64,000 nucleotides of DNA from Chromatiales bacterium (GCA_026984045.1 JALSSV010000063.1:1-64000); one strand, 5' to 3'; counted from the stretch's first letter, positions 24,936 through 36,219 are shown. Made by a program: numbers and translations. Notes: generated from the sequence alone by a model not told the origin.

Positions 24936-26396
24936 CTACTTCGGGATCTTCAGAGGCAGGAACACCGGGGCATCGCCGCGCTGGATAAGCACCGGCACCG
25001 AGCGGCCACCCGGCAACGACTTGACCAGCTTGTGGAACTGGGCCGGATCGGTCACATCCTTGTTGTTGATCATCAGAATCACGTCGCCCGGCCGAATCCC
25101 GGCTTCCCGCGCCGGGCCCTTGCCCACCTTGCGCACCAGCACACCACGCTTGCCGGTCCCCAGTTCCTTGCGCCGGGCGGCACTGAGCTTCTCCACCACC
25201 AGTCCCAGACGATCGGTCTTGACCTTGTTCGGATGGGATTTGCCGGCTTGCTCGGCCAGTTCCTCCTCGGCCGGCAGCTCGGCGATGGTAACCTTCAGGG
25301 TCTTGCGCTTGCCTTCGCGAATCACTGTCACCGGCACCGTGCTGCCCACGGGGGTGCGCCCCACTTCCAGCGGCAGATCCGACGACTGGTGGATCCGCTT
25401 GCCGTTGTACTCGACGACCACGTCACCCACCTGCAGGCCGGCCTTCGCCGCCGGACTGTCGGGCATGACCTTGAGCACCACGGCACCTTCCGGGCGATCC
25501 ATGCCGAAGGATTCGGCCAGTTCCCGGTTGACGTCCTGGATCAGAATCCCCAGCCAGCCGCGGACCACCTTGCCATGCGCCTTGAGCTGTTTCACCACAT
25601 CCATGGCCACGTCGATGGGAATGGCGAAAGACAGTCCCATGAATCCGCCGGTCCGGCTGTAGATCTGGGAATTGATGCCCACAACCTCCCCCGCGGCGTT
25701 GAACAACGGACCGCCCGAGTTGCCGGGATTGATGGCCACGTCGGTCTGGATGTAGGGCACGTAGTTCTCGGAGGGCAGGTTGCGACCGATGGCGCTCACC
25801 ACGCCCACCGAGACCGAGTGATCGAAACCGAAGGGGGTCCCGATGGCCATCACCCACTCGCCCACCTTGAGCTTCGACGAGTGGCCGATCTTCACGGTCG
25901 GAAGATTATCGGCATCCACCTTGAGCAGAGCCATGTCGGAACGGGAATCGGTGCCCACCAGCTTGGCCTTGAACTCGCGCCGATCCGACAGGCGCACGAT
26001 GATCTCCTCGGCATCCTTGACCACATGATTGTTGGTCACGATATAGCCATGGGAGTCGATGATGAAACCGGAGCCGAGTGATTGGCTCTCCATCTCCGGC
26101 GCCTCGTCATCGCCCTGCTCCCCAAAGAAACGACGCAGCAGATCGCCAAAGGGCGAATCCTCGGGAATGTCGGGCATCTCCATGCCCGGTGGCAAACGGT
26201 GGGGGTGTTTGATTTTCTGGGTGGTGCTGATATTCACCACCGCGGCACTGTTCTGTTCCACCAGTTTGGTGAAATCGGGCATGCAGGCGCACTTCGCCTG
26301 GTCATCCTTGCCGAAGCTGAACGCGTTGGCCTGCGCGGCAAACAGGAACAGCAAGAACAACCAGAAGGATCGGTAACGGATTGCCTTGGGATTCAT
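24936..26396 (-). CDS. mucD: Periplasmic serine protease MucD/DegP
   Basis: A 486-residue HtrA-family protease and chaperone. A signal peptide occupies residues ~1-25 (FWLFLLFLFAAQANA). The catalytic triad is H124 (TNNHVV), D154 (DMALLKVD) and S227 (NPGNSGGP). Two PDZ domains follow, at about 285-370 and 395-480. The ATG at 26396 is preceded by TGAGGAATCC, a good ribosome-binding site. It degrades or refolds misfolded periplasmic proteins under sigma-E stress. It is the fifth gene of the rpoE-rseA-rseB-rseC-mucD operon, as in Pseudomonas algU-mucABCD. A C-C pair near the mature N-terminus (C36, C38) is shared with close relatives. Confidence 0.93.
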   Translation of the reverse strand: MNPKAIRYRSFWLFLLFLFAAQANAFSFGKDDQAKCACMPDFTKLVEQNSAAVVNISTTQKIKHPHRLPPGMEMPDIPEDSPFGDLLRRFFGEQGDDEAPEMESQSLGSGFIIDSHGYIVTNNHVVKDAEEIIVRLSDRREFKAKLVGTDSRSDMALLKVDADNLPTVKIGHSSKLKVGEWVMAIGTPFGFDHSVSVGVVSAIGRNLPSENYVPYIQTDVAINPGNSGGPLFNAAGEVVGINSQIYSRTGGFMGLSFAIPIDVAMDVVKQLKAHGKVVRGWLGILIQDVNRELAESFGMDRPEGAVVLKVMPDSPAAKAGLQVGDVVVEYNGKRIHQSSDLPLEVGRTPVGSTVPVTVIREGKRKTLKVTIAELPAEEELAEQAGKSHPNKVKTDRLGLVVEKLSAARRKELGTGKRGVLVRKVGKGPAREAGIRPGDVILMINNKDVTDPAQFHKLVKSLPGGRSVPVLIQRGDAPVFLPLKIPK

Positions 26397-26448
26397 GGAT
26401 TCCTCAATCATGTTGGCTGGTGATGACGCGAGACGAATTCGATGACCT

Positions 26449-26907
26449 TCAACCAGGGAAGGACTGTACCGCAAAGCCGCCCGGTTGCAAACGCCGCAGG
26501 ATCACGGGCTGAAAGCGGGGATCACGCCGGATCCGGCGGTTGAACCGGCGTAACCAGAACAGGCCAGCCAGAAAACCGAGCACGCCACCAGCGACGGCGG
26601 TACCGTCACCCTGGCCGGCGAGCAGTCCGGCACCGGCGATCAGGGCCAGCAGGGGAACCAGATAGACGGCCACCGCCCCCCGCAACATGGCGTTCTCATC
26701 CAGCCCGATGATCACCCGCTCCCCCGGTTGGGCCTGGACCGGATTCAGGGCGCACAGGTTCACCGAACGCTTGCCCAGGACATTGGCCAGCACGGCCGTG
26801 CCGCAGCCCTTGCGCAGGGAACACTGCCCGCAACTGCTCTCCCGTTCGGCGGTGATCCAGGCCCGATCGCCCTCGAGACGGACGACGGTGGCGACCTGCT
26901 CAATCAT
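26449..26907 (-). CDS. rseC: RseC/MucC membrane protein, sigma-E operon member
   Basis: A 152-residue inner-membrane protein. The cytoplasmic N-terminal part carries the four-cysteine cluster CGQCSLRKGCG (residues ~26-36), typical of RseC/MucC. Two adjacent membrane segments follow at about 76-97 and 103-119. Family members modulate RseA-controlled sigma-E signalling in some species and assist the SoxR-reducing Rsx complex in others; which applies here is unknown. Its start overlaps the end of rseB by 8 bp (26900-26907). It is 52 bp upstream of mucD. Confidence 0.9.
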   Translation of the reverse strand: MIEQVATVVRLEGDRAWITAERESSCGQCSLRKGCGTAVLANVLGKRSVNLCALNPVQAQPGERVIIGLDENAMLRGAVAVYLVPLLALIAGAGLLAGQGDGTAVAGGVLGFLAGLFWLRRFNRRIRRDPRFQPVILRRLQPGGFAVQSFPG

Positions 26908-27886
26908 TGCCGGGCTTCAACCGCACCGCGGTGCTGATCTTTTGCACGGTGAGGTGGGGCACCTCCCCCACCACCGTCACGTGATAATCCCCAAGGGAAC
27001 GGCCATGGGCATTGACGGCACCCATGCGGGTTCCGCCAACCAGATTGGCCGCGTCCCGTTCCACTTCCTCCTCGAGGAAGACGGAGACCGAGGCCAGACC
27101 ATCCGAATAGACCAGGTGTTCCACCGGATGCGCGCTGGCGGGCAGCCGCTGCATGCGCTGCATGTCTTCATGGAAACCGGGCGGCATCCAGCCGATGATC
27201 ACATCGGGTGGGCTGTCCGCCTCCTCCGGCATCTCCTCCTGGCGTGCTTCATAGCGGGTGAAACGGCTGACGTCCACGCCCGGTTGCAGCCACGCATCGG
27301 GGATCCGATCCAGAAAACGGATGCGGGTGAACATGAACTGTTCCACCGGCTCGCCCTGCTCGTCGACGAGGTGGGTCTTGAGCAACAGGCCCGAATCACG
27401 GTCGATCCAGAGGCGGTGGCCGTAACGGTAGGCATCGCGGGGCTGGATGTCGATACGCTGGGTAAGGCGACCGGCCACCTGCTGCTCACCGGCCAGGCGA
27501 AAACGGTAGACAGCGGCAAGGTTGTCGATGTGGATGGGAAAGCGGGGTGGAAACTGCTTGCTGGGCCGTGTGGATTCCACGACCACCGACTGGGTATCCG
27601 GCATGATGCAGGTCACCTGGTCGTCGTTGCGAACCACTTCGCGACTGCTGCCATCGAGGGCGATCAGGCGTTCCTGTTCGCCCTGTGCGTCGGCGCGATG
27701 GATGATCCGCATGGAGGTAAGGTTGTTGTTGTGACCGTAGACGAAGGTCCCTTCGTAATTGAGGGTGTGGGCGGCCCGCTGCATCTTCTGCAACCAGGCT
27801 TCCACCTCTTTCAGCGGCTCGGCCGCCAGCACCAGAATCGGAAACAACAGGCCCAGGGCCAGGAGGGACGACCGGGACGACGGCAT
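26900..27886 (-). CDS. rseB: Sigma-E regulatory protein RseB/MucB
   Basis: A 328-residue periplasmic protein that binds RseA and shields it from protease cleavage until it senses lipid or lipoprotein signals. The ATG at 27886 gives a signal peptide MPSSRSSLLALGLLFPILVLAA; another in-frame ATG 12 bp upstream would overlap rseA. The N-terminal half has the LolA/B-like fold with LNYEGTFVYGHNNNLTSMRIIH. The second domain resembles other MucB proteins, ending in VTVVGEVPHLTVQKIS. No clear Shine-Dalgarno is visible, so translation is probably coupled to rseA, whose stop is 2 bp upstream. Confidence 0.92.
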   Translation of the reverse strand: MPSSRSSLLALGLLFPILVLAAEPLKEVEAWLQKMQRAAHTLNYEGTFVYGHNNNLTSMRIIHRADAQGEQERLIALDGSSREVVRNDDQVTCIMPDTQSVVVESTRPSKQFPPRFPIHIDNLAAVYRFRLAGEQQVAGRLTQRIDIQPRDAYRYGHRLWIDRDSGLLLKTHLVDEQGEPVEQFMFTRIRFLDRIPDAWLQPGVDVSRFTRYEARQEEMPEEADSPPDVIIGWMPPGFHEDMQRMQRLPASAHPVEHLVYSDGLASVSVFLEEEVERDAANLVGGTRMGAVNAHGRSLGDYHVTVVGEVPHLTVQKISTAVRLKPGND

Positions 27887-27887
27887 G

Positions 27888-28514
27888 CTATTGACCATTG
27901 ACGACGGCATTCTCGATGCGTGGTGTGGAACGGGAGGGCGGCGCGGTTTCGGGCAGGTTGCCACTGACGATACGCATGTAGGGCAGGACGCCCTGCATGT
28001 TGGACGTCACCGAATATTCGTTGTGGTTGACCAGGTATTTGCTGAGCTTGGAACGCACGGCTGGGTTCAGCTGATCATTCTCGGGCACGAACTGCACCAC
28101 CCGGGCAGGCGGCGTGCGCACGGCCAGCCGGGCGTTGCCGGCGACCTGGGCCACGGCCGGCGCAGGTTCCTGCGCGCCACGCTGCTGCTGGACGGTGATC
28201 ACCGTGACCGCGGACACGGTGGCTGCGATGGCCAGGCCCGCCACCTGCCTGGCCACGCGACGGGCGCGGGGTGGCAGGTGCCAGCGGCGCGGCGCGAGCA
28301 CCGTGGGCTCGTTCTCCAGGGCGGCGCTGACCCGGGCGGCGATGTCGAATTCGGCATAGGTCAGGTGCTCGGTCATGGCATCGCGGATCAGGTGATAGCG
28401 GCTCCAGCGGGCCTGCAGATCCGGGTCGCCGGACAGGCGTTCGGCCAGGCGACGGGGATCGGGCACCTCGTCGTCCATGAAGGCGGAGAGTTCTTCGTGG
28501 AGCTTGTCGTTCAT
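27888..28514 (-). CDS. rseA: Anti-sigma-E factor RseA
   Basis: A 208-residue single-pass membrane protein. The cytoplasmic domain (residues 1-90) contains the anti-sigma motif: ELSAFMDDEVPDP, then RWSRYHLIRDAM. The membrane segment is about residues 91-108 (VAGLAIAATVSAVTVITV), followed by a periplasmic tail. The ATG at 28514, with CAGGTGA eight bases upstream, is preferred over an in-frame GTG 9 bp earlier. RseA holds sigma-E at the membrane until cut by DegS and RseP. It lies 52 bp after rpoE and 1 bp before the rseB ATG. Confidence 0.93.
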   Translation of the reverse strand: MNDKLHEELSAFMDDEVPDPRRLAERLSGDPDLQARWSRYHLIRDAMTEHLTYAEFDIAARVSAALENEPTVLAPRRWHLPPRARRVARQVAGLAIAATVSAVTVITVQQQRGAQEPAPAVAQVAGNARLAVRTPPARVVQFVPENDQLNPAVRSKLSKYLVNHNEYSVTSNMQGVLPYMRIVSGNLPETAPPSRSTPRIENAVVNGQ

Positions 28515-28566
28515 GATGGTCACCTGCTGACGCTTCGCAACGGGATTTCGGATCTTGCGCTACCGG

Positions 28567-29142
28567 CTATTCCAGCAGGGGGCGCAACTTCTTGTCGATG
28601 GCCTCGCGGGCCCGGAAGATCCGCGAGCGCACCGTGCCGATGGGGCATTCCATGGCATCGGCAATCTCCTCGTAGCTCATCCCTTCCAGTTCCCTGAGGG
28701 TGATGGCCGTTTTCAGATCCTCGGGCAGTTCGTCGATGGCCCGGAAAACCGTCTCCTTGATCTCGTCCCGCAGGACTTCCCGTTCCGGCGAGGCATATTC
28801 CTTGAGTGCCGATTCGCCTTCGTAGGTCTCGGCCTCGGTGGCATCGATATCCGACTGGGGCGGTCGGCGCCCCTGGGACACGATATAGTTCTTGGCCGTG
28901 TTGATGGCGATGCGGTACAGCCAGGTGTAGAAGGCGCTGTCACCGCGAAACCTCGGCAGGGCCTTGTAGGCCTTGATGAAGGTTTCCTGGGCGAGATCCT
29001 GGACCTCCATGGGATCGCGCACGTAGCGGGACAGGACTTTCATGATCCGCTGCTGATACTTGCGCACCAGCATGTCGAAAGCCCGCTTGTCACCCCGCTG
29101 GGCGCGCTCGACCAGAGCCTGATCCGATTCGAATTCGCCCAT
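28567..29142 (-). CDS. rpoE: RNA polymerase sigma factor RpoE (sigma-E/AlgU)
   Basis: A 191-residue ECF sigma factor of the sigma-E type. Region 2 is DKRAFDMLVRKYQQRIMKVLSRYV, with LAQETFIKAYKALPRFRGDSAFYTWLYRIAINTAKN. Region 4 is ELEGMSYEEIADAMECPIGTVRSRIFRAREAI. The length and spacing match Escherichia coli RpoE and Pseudomonas AlgU. It directs envelope-stress genes, normally including its own operon. The gene is the first of rpoE-rseABC-mucD and diverges from nadB, as in E. coli. A candidate sigma-E promoter lies 55 bp upstream. Confidence 0.96.
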   Translation of the reverse strand: MGEFESDQALVERAQRGDKRAFDMLVRKYQQRIMKVLSRYVRDPMEVQDLAQETFIKAYKALPRFRGDSAFYTWLYRIAINTAKNYIVSQGRRPPQSDIDATEAETYEGESALKEYASPEREVLRDEIKETVFRAIDELPEDLKTAITLRELEGMSYEEIADAMECPIGTVRSRIFRAREAIDKKLRPLLE

Positions 29143-29196
29143 CCGGGCCGTGTCCTTCTCTAGCTGTGACAGAAAGGCCGCCCGGAACCTACCCAG

Positions 29197-29223
29197 ATTG
29201 ACCGTATAATTCGGGTGGAGTTC
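29197..29223 (-). promoter_or_regulatory. Candidate sigma-E autoregulatory promoter of rpoE
   Basis: On the minus strand GAACTC (29223-29218) is separated by 16 bases from TCAAT (29201-29197). This resembles the sigma-E consensus GAACTT-16-TCTGA/TCAAA. It is 55-80 bp upstream of the rpoE ATG and points at it, where an autoregulated promoter is known in other gammaproteobacteria. The match was found by eye; the -10 half is partial. Confidence 0.5.
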
Positions 29224-29340
29224 GCACGGCGGAAGAATTTTTCGTTATAGTGCGACGAAACGACGGCTCATTCTAAACCCAACCCGGTGGGAAACAGAAA
29301 TGGCTTCCACCGGCTGCGGGAACCGCCTGCGGGGAACGGC

Positions 29341-30966
<1,626 letters not shown>

Positions 30967-31485
30967 CGCAGGCGCACCCGCAGGCGCCGGAAGGTATCGG
31001 CGTCCAGATTGTCGGGCAGAATCACCACGTTCAGCGGCCGCCCGCCCTGCGCGCGGGCGAAGCGCAGCACCGCCATCCCGCTCCCCAGCCAGGAATCCCC
31101 GCGCAGCCGCAAGGGCTCCCGCTCGCCGTCCGACCCAAGGCGGAACCAGCGGTCCTCCGCATCCAGCAGCAGGTGATGCACCCGGGAGAGGGTCTCGTTG
31201 CGCGACAGGGAAAACAGGCTGATCCCCAGCAGCACGAACAGCCCCACCCGCAGCCACAGGGGCACGCCCAGCGGATAGGCCAGCACCATCAGGGCCAGAC
31301 CATGCACCAGGAACTGGGCCCGCAGCAGCAGGCGGGAGGGCTGGACTTCCAGCCGCAGGATACGGCCTTCCACGAAACGACGCGCCATGAATGACCTCCA
31401 TGTCCGATGAACCTGTAACCAATTGAAGCGCAGAGCGGCGCCCTCCGCTGTCGGACAAGTCCGACAGATGTGTCGGAAAACGCGA

Positions 31486-31740
31486 TCAATCCATGGCTTC
31501 GCGGATCTGCCGGGCCAGGGCGGCGAGTTCGGGATCGGCCGGGATCACGCGGCCCAGCAGGTATTCGATCAGGAGGGGATCGGGGGTCTTCAGCAGGCGT
31601 TCGAAGGCCCGTTTTCCGGTGTCGTCCAGATCGGCATGGCGGCGTTCGACGAAGTTGCTCAGCAGGGCGTCCAGTTCGGCCATGCCGCGGCGGCACTGCC
31701 ACAGCAGACGCGCCCGTTCCCGATCCGGTCCGGGCGGCAT
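31486..31740 (-). CDS. sdhE: FAD assembly factor SdhE
   Basis: An 84-residue helical protein that promotes covalent attachment of FAD to the SdhA subunit. The invariant RGxxE motif appears as RRGMAELD (residues 17-24). The second family patch is TPDPLLIEYLLGR near residue 51. It starts 1 bp after the sdhB stop, so it is the fifth gene of a sdhCDAB-sdhE transcript. The target histidine in SdhA (H46) is present three genes upstream. Confidence 0.94.
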   Translation of the reverse strand: MPPGPDRERARLLWQCRRGMAELDALLSNFVERRHADLDDTGKRAFERLLKTPDPLLIEYLLGRVIPADPELAALARQIREAMD

Positions 31741-31741
31741 T

Positions 31742-32446
31742 TCAGATCATGTCCTTGACCATCAGCCGCTTGATGGTGTTGATGGCGGCGGTGGGATTGA
31801 GGCCCTTGGGGCACACGTTCACGCAGTTCATGATGGTATGGCAGCGGAACAGCCTGTAGGGCCCCTCCAGATCCTCGAGCCGCTCGGCGGTGGCCTGATC
31901 GCGGCTGTCCACCAGGAAACGGCAGGCCTGCAGCAGGGCGGCCGGCCCCCGGAACTTCTCCGGGTTCCACCAGAAGGAAGGACAGAAGGTGGTGCAACAG
32001 CCGCAGAGGATGCACTCGTACAGGCCGTCGAGCTTCTCCCGTTCCTGCGGGCTCTGGCGGAACTCCACTTCCGGCTCGGGATCGTGAACGATGAGATAGG
32101 GCTTCACCGAGCGGTAGTGATGATAGAACTGGCTCATGTCCACCACCAGGTCGCGGATCACCGGCAGTTGCGGCACCGGGCGGATCTCCACCGGCTCGCG
32201 CAGGCCGGCCAGCGGGGTGATGCAGGCCAGGCCATTGGTGCCATTGATATTCATGGCGTCGGAGCCGCACACGCCCTCGCCGCAGGAGTGGCGGAAGGTG
32301 AGGGTCTCGTCCTGTTCCTTGAGCCGCAGCAGCGCATCGCGCAGCATCATGCCCGGCTGCACGTCGTCGAGGACGAAATCCTGCATGTACGGCTTGGTGT
32401 CCGTCTCCGGGTTGTAGCGGTAGATCTGGAAGCGCATGCGGGCCAT
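31742..32446 (-). CDS. sdhB: Succinate dehydrogenase iron-sulfur subunit
   Basis: A 234-residue subunit carrying three Fe-S clusters. The plant-type ferredoxin domain has C55, C60 and C75 with D63 in SCGEGVCGSDAMN...GLAC, the same numbering as Escherichia coli. The C-terminal domain has CILCGCCTTFCPSFWW and CHTIMNCVNVCPKGLNP for the 4Fe-4S and 3Fe-4S clusters. The ATG at 32446 is chosen; a TTG two codons upstream overlaps the sdhA stop. It transfers electrons from FAD to the quinone site. Confidence 0.97.
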   Translation of the reverse strand: MARMRFQIYRYNPETDTKPYMQDFVLDDVQPGMMLRDALLRLKEQDETLTFRHSCGEGVCGSDAMNINGTNGLACITPLAGLREPVEIRPVPQLPVIRDLVVDMSQFYHHYRSVKPYLIVHDPEPEVEFRQSPQEREKLDGLYECILCGCCTTFCPSFWWNPEKFRGPAALLQACRFLVDSRDQATAERLEDLEGPYRLFRCHTIMNCVNVCPKGLNPTAAINTIKRLMVKDMI

Positions 32447-32448
32447 GG

Positions 32449-34212
32449 TCAATAGACACGCTCCTTGGGCGGGAAGGATTCGACCGACAGGGGCTTGAGG
32501 GTCACCGGCTTGTATTCCAGCCGCCGTCCCTCACGGAAGAACAGCGTATGCTTGAGCCAGTGCACGTCGTCGCGCTCGGGGTAGTCGATGCGCGAATGGG
32601 CGCCGCGGCTCTCCTTGCGGGCCTGGGCGCTGACCACGGTGGCCACGGCGATGGCCATCAGGTTCTCCAGTTCCAGGGCCTCGATGCGGGCGGTGTTGAA
32701 CACCTTGCTGTGATCCTGCAGGCGCACGTCGTCCATCCGCCGCTCCAGTTCCAGCACCTTGGCCACGCCTGCGTCAAGCACCTCTTGGGTACGGAACACG
32801 CCGCAATATTCCTCCATGGTGGCCTGCAGCTCGGCGCGCAGGCCCGCCACCGTCTCGCCATCGCCCTTCGCGTCCCAGCGCGCCAGCCGCGCCAGGGCCC
32901 GGTCCACCGTTTCCGGCGGCAGGGGCCGGTGATAGCGGTTCTCCCTGAGGTAGTCGATGATGTGGTTGCCGGCGGCGCGGCCGAAGACCACGATGTCGAG
33001 CAGGGAGTTGCCGCCCAGGCGGTTGGCGCCGTGGACCGAGACGCAGGCGCATTCGCCGGCCGCGTACAGGCCGGGAATGACCTCCTCGCCCTGCTCCACC
33101 GGGGCCACCACCTGGCCGTGGCGGTTGGTGGGGATCCCGCCCATGGTGTAGTGGGCGGTGGGGAACACGGGCACCGGCTCCTTCGCCGGATCGATGTGCA
33201 GGAAGGTGTGGATCAGATCCAGGATGCCGGGCAGGCGCTTCTTGAGCACCTCTTCGCCCAGGTGATCGAGCTTCAGGAGCACATGGTCGCCGTTGGGCCC
33301 GCAGCCGCGCCCTTCGCGCACCTCGGTGGCAATGGCCCGGCTGACCACGTCGCGGCTGGCCAGATCCTTCGCATGGGGGGCGTAGCGCTCCATGAACCGC
33401 TCGCCATCCCTGTTGATCAGGTAGCCGCCCTCGCCCCGCGCGCCTTCGGTGATCAGCATGCCCTTGCCGGCGATGCCCGTGGGATGGAACTGGAAGAATT
33501 CCATGTCCTGCAGCGGCAGGCCGGCCCGCAGGGCCATGCCCAGGCCATCACCGGTATTGATCCGCGCGTTGGTGTTGGTGCGGAACAGCTGCCCCGCCCC
33601 GCCGGTGGCGATGAGGGTGGTCTTGGCCTCGATCACCAGCGGTTCGCCGCGCTCGATGTCGAGCACCAGGGCGCCGAGGATGAAGCCTTCCTCGTCGCGC
33701 AGCAGATCGATGGCGAAGTATTCGTCGAAGAAATGGGTCTTGGCGCGGATGTTCTGCTGATAGAGGGTGTGCAGCATGGCGTGGCCGGTGCGGTCGGCCG
33801 CCGCGCAGGTGCGCGCCGCCTGTTCGCCGCCGAAGTTCATGCTCTGGCCGCCGAAGGGCCGCTGATAGATCTTGCCGTTGTCCAGCCGGCTGAAGGGCAC
33901 CCCGGCATGTTCCAGCTCGTAGACCAGGTGCGCCGCGGCCCGGCACATGTACTCGATGGCATCCTGATCGCCGAGGTAGTCGCTGCCCTTGATGGTGTCG
34001 TACATGTGCCAGTGCCAGTTGTCGGGCAGCACGTTGCCAAGCGCGGCGTTGATGCCGCCCTGGGCGGCCACGGTGTGGGAACGGGTGGGAAACACCTTCG
34101 ACACCACGGCCACGTTGGCCTCGGCCCGGGCCAGTTGCAGCGCCGCCCGCAGGCCGCCGCCACCGGCGCCGATAACCAGGGTGTCGAAACGGCGGTATTC
34201 GGGTTTCGTCAT
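32449..34212 (-). CDS. sdhA: Succinate dehydrogenase flavoprotein subunit
   Basis: A 587-residue flavoprotein oxidising succinate to fumarate in the TCA cycle. The FAD fold begins [13 protein letters not shown]. The histidine that takes covalent FAD is H46 in [18 protein letters not shown]. Active-site segments include [29 protein letters not shown], and the [13 protein letters not shown] box. The ATG at 34212 overlaps the sdhD stop by 4 bp. The C-terminus ends with the normal RxxxE region. Its maturation factor is encoded downstream (sdhE). Confidence 0.97.
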   Translation of the reverse strand: MTKPEYRRFDTLVIGAGGGGLRAALQLARAEANVAVVSKVFPTRSHTVAAQGGINAALGNVLPDNWHWHMYDTIKGSDYLGDQDAIEYMCRAAAHLVYELEHAGVPFSRLDNGKIYQRPFGGQSMNFGGEQAARTCAAADRTGHAMLHTLYQQNIRAKTHFFDEYFAIDLLRDEEGFILGALVLDIERGEPLVIEAKTTLIATGGAGQLFRTNTNARINTGDGLGMALRAGLPLQDMEFFQFHPTGIAGKGMLITEGARGEGGYLINRDGERFMERYAPHAKDLASRDVVSRAIATEVREGRGCGPNGDHVLLKLDHLGEEVLKKRLPGILDLIHTFLHIDPAKEPVPVFPTAHYTMGGIPTNRHGQVVAPVEQGEEVIPGLYAAGECACVSVHGANRLGGNSLLDIVVFGRAAGNHIIDYLRENRYHRPLPPETVDRALARLARWDAKGDGETVAGLRAELQATMEEYCGVFRTQEVLDAGVAKVLELERRMDDVRLQDHSKVFNTARIEALELENLMAIAVATVVSAQARKESRGAHSRIDYPERDDVHWLKHTLFFREGRRLEYKPVTLKPLSVESFPPKERVY

Positions 34213-34550
34213 GACAGATAGACCGAGATGAGAATGAGGGCGCTCCACACCGCCAGGCCCATCAGCAGCAGCGCCACGGCCACGAGCAGCAGCAGGCGCA
34301 GCTTGAGATTGGGCACGTAGTCCATCAGCACGTCGCGGATCCCCACCCAGGCATGGAAGAACAGTGACAGGAAGAACAGGGCGAAGGCCACGCTGACCAC
34401 CGGCCGGCCCAGCAGCGCGCGCCAGCCCGAATAATCCGCGCTGCCGCCCGTGGCCAGCCAGAGCACGGCCGCGAGCACGAACAGGGCCAGGTAGGCGGCG
34501 CTGAAACGCTGCAGCAGCCAGGCCCGCATGCCCTGGGCACGGAAGGTCAT
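34209..34550 (-). CDS. sdhD: Succinate dehydrogenase membrane anchor subunit D
   Basis: A 113-residue inner-membrane subunit with three hydrophobic segments (about 17-35, 52-71 and 86-110). The heme-b ligand is H66 in [16 protein letters not shown], the same motif as in Escherichia coli SdhD; the following D and Y line the quinone site. It overlaps sdhC by 4 bp upstream and sdhA by 4 bp downstream. Confidence 0.93.
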   Translation of the reverse strand: MTFRAQGMRAWLLQRFSAAYLALFVLAAVLWLATGGSADYSGWRALLGRPVVSVAFALFFLSLFFHAWVGIRDVLMDYVPNLKLRLLLLVAVALLLMGLAVWSALILISVYLS

Positions 34551-34927
34551 GCCAGCCTCCACGCCAGCAGGAGGAAGAACACGGCCACGATGGCGAACAC
34601 GCTCCAGGCCGTGGCCCGGGCCGTCTGCAGCCGCAGGCCGAGATCCAGATCCAGCAGCAGGAAGCGCAGGCCGGCGAAGAAGTGGTGCAGGATGGCCCAG
34701 CCCAACAACAGGCCGAGGAGTTTCATGCCGGGCAGGGCGAGCCAGTGCAGGACGCGCTGATAATCCCCTGCGCTGCGCAGGGAAAGATGCAGCAACCCGA
34801 CGGCGAAAGGCAGGGAAAGAAACAGCAAGACCCCGCTGATCCGGTGGATAATGGAGACCAGTGCCGTGATCGGCTGGCGGATCTGGAACAGGTTGAGAAA
34901 TCTTGGCCGTGCGCTTCGGCTTGGCAT
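34547..34927 (-). CDS. sdhC: Succinate dehydrogenase cytochrome b subunit C
   Basis: A 126-residue subunit with three membrane segments (about 27-49, 66-90 and 103-124). The family start [26 protein letters not shown] carries the quinone-site Ser and Arg. The second heme ligand is in [18 protein letters not shown]. It leads the sdhCDAB-sdhE operon. No Shine-Dalgarno precedes the ATG at 34927; instead ATTATAAT (34926-34933) overlaps the start. Either the true start is slightly different or the mRNA leader is unusual. Confidence 0.92.
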   Translation of the reverse strand: MPSRSARPRFLNLFQIRQPITALVSIIHRISGVLLFLSLPFAVGLLHLSLRSAGDYQRVLHWLALPGMKLLGLLLGWAILHHFFAGLRFLLLDLDLGLRLQTARATAWSVFAIVAVFFLLLAWRLA

Positions 34928-35037
34928 TATAATTGTCGCTCGCGTTCGGTTCCGCTGAACATCCGATTCCCTTTCTTCAACCTTACGACCGTTGTCGCGG
35001 CTCTGCAAGTATAGCCGACATCGTATCAGGAGTTTCC

Positions 35038-36075
35038 ATGCACCGAGACTGGCAGCAATTCCTCGAAACCCAGGGCGCCCGGATCGCATCCGGCCGGGTG
35101 ACGGACTTCGGCGATCCCGCCGCCGAACGGCAGGCCGCCGCACAGGGCGAGGTGATCGCCGATCTCTCCCACTATGGCCTGATCCGCGTCAGCGGCGAGG
35201 ACGCCCGGGAATTCCTGCAGAACCAGTTCGGCAACGACGTCAATGCCGTGAGTGACAGCCAGGCGCAGCTCTCGAGTTACAGCAATGCCAAGGGCCGGAT
35301 GCTGGCCATCTTCCATCTCTTCCTGCGCGATGGCGACTACTTCCTGGCGCTGCCGGCCGACATCCTTGACGCCACGCTCAAGCGCCTGCGCATGTTCGTG
35401 CTGCGCAGCCAGGTGAGCCTGGAGAAGGCCAGCGACGCGCTGGCCCGATTCGGCCTCGCCGGCGCGCGGGCATCGACGCTGCTGGCCGACATCGTCGGCA
35501 GCGTGCCCGAGCGGGACTGGCAGGTGCGGCATCAGGACGGCCTGAGCGTGCTGCGTCTGCCCGGCCCCCTGCCCCGCTTCGAAATCCACGGTCCGGCCGA
35601 GGCGGTGGTGGCCCTCTGGCAGCGCCTGGCCCGCCAGGCCACCCCGGTGGGCGCGGCGGTCTGGACCTGGCTCAACATTCGCGCCGGGCTGCCGGATCTG
35701 CATGCCGAAACCGTGGAAGCCTTCGTGCCTCAGATGGCCAACCTCGAAGCCCTGGACGCCATCAGCTTCAAGAAGGGCTGCTATCCGGGCCAGGAAGTGG
35801 TCGCCCGCATGCACTATCTGGGCAAGCTCAAGCGGCGCATGTACCTGGCTCATGCGGACACCGCCGCGCTGCCCGCTCCCGGCAGCGCCGTCTTCGCCGA
35901 AGGCGAGGAACAGGCCGCGGGCAAGGTGGTAGAGGCGGCCCCGGCCCCCGCGGGCGGCGTGGATCTGCTGATGGTGGTGCAGATCGCCAGCGCAAGGAAC
36001 CCTCTGCACCTGGGCGCCCCGGCGGGGCCGGCCCTGACCCTCGAGGCGCTGCCCTATACCGTGCTCGCCGACTGA
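35038..36075 (+). CDS. ygfZ: tRNA-modifying/folate-binding protein YgfZ (CAF17 family)
   Basis: A 345-residue folate-binding protein involved in Fe-S enzyme maintenance. The ATG at 35038 has CAGGAG eight bases upstream. The GcvT-like N-terminus reads VSGEDAREFLQNQFGNDV. The invariant K-G-C-Y-P-G-Q-E box is at residues 246-253 with C248, essential in Escherichia coli YgfZ. Succinate dehydrogenase is one of the Fe-S enzymes that depend on this protein, and the gene here diverges from sdhCDAB, a meaningful neighbourhood. Confidence 0.93.
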   Translation: MHRDWQQFLETQGARIASGRVTDFGDPAAERQAAAQGEVIADLSHYGLIRVSGEDAREFLQNQFGNDVNAVSDSQAQLSSYSNAKGRMLAIFHLFLRDGDYFLALPADILDATLKRLRMFVLRSQVSLEKASDALARFGLAGARASTLLADIVGSVPERDWQVRHQDGLSVLRLPGPLPRFEIHGPAEAVVALWQRLARQATPVGAAVWTWLNIRAGLPDLHAETVEAFVPQMANLEALDAISFKKGCYPGQEVVARMHYLGKLKRRMYLAHADTAALPAPGSAVFAEGEEQAAGKVVEAAPAPAGGVDLLMVVQIASARNPLHLGAPAGPALTLEALPYTVLAD

Positions 36076-36219
36076 GAAAATTCCGCCTTCACGCCCTCAA
36101 GACCTGCGCCCGGCAGCCGATATCGACACTGACGCAGGCGGTTGAAAAACCCGGTCTTCAACGCGCGGCTGACGGGAAGTCCGGGTGGTTTCGCCCTTCC
36201 CCGCCTGCGTCCACCCCTG

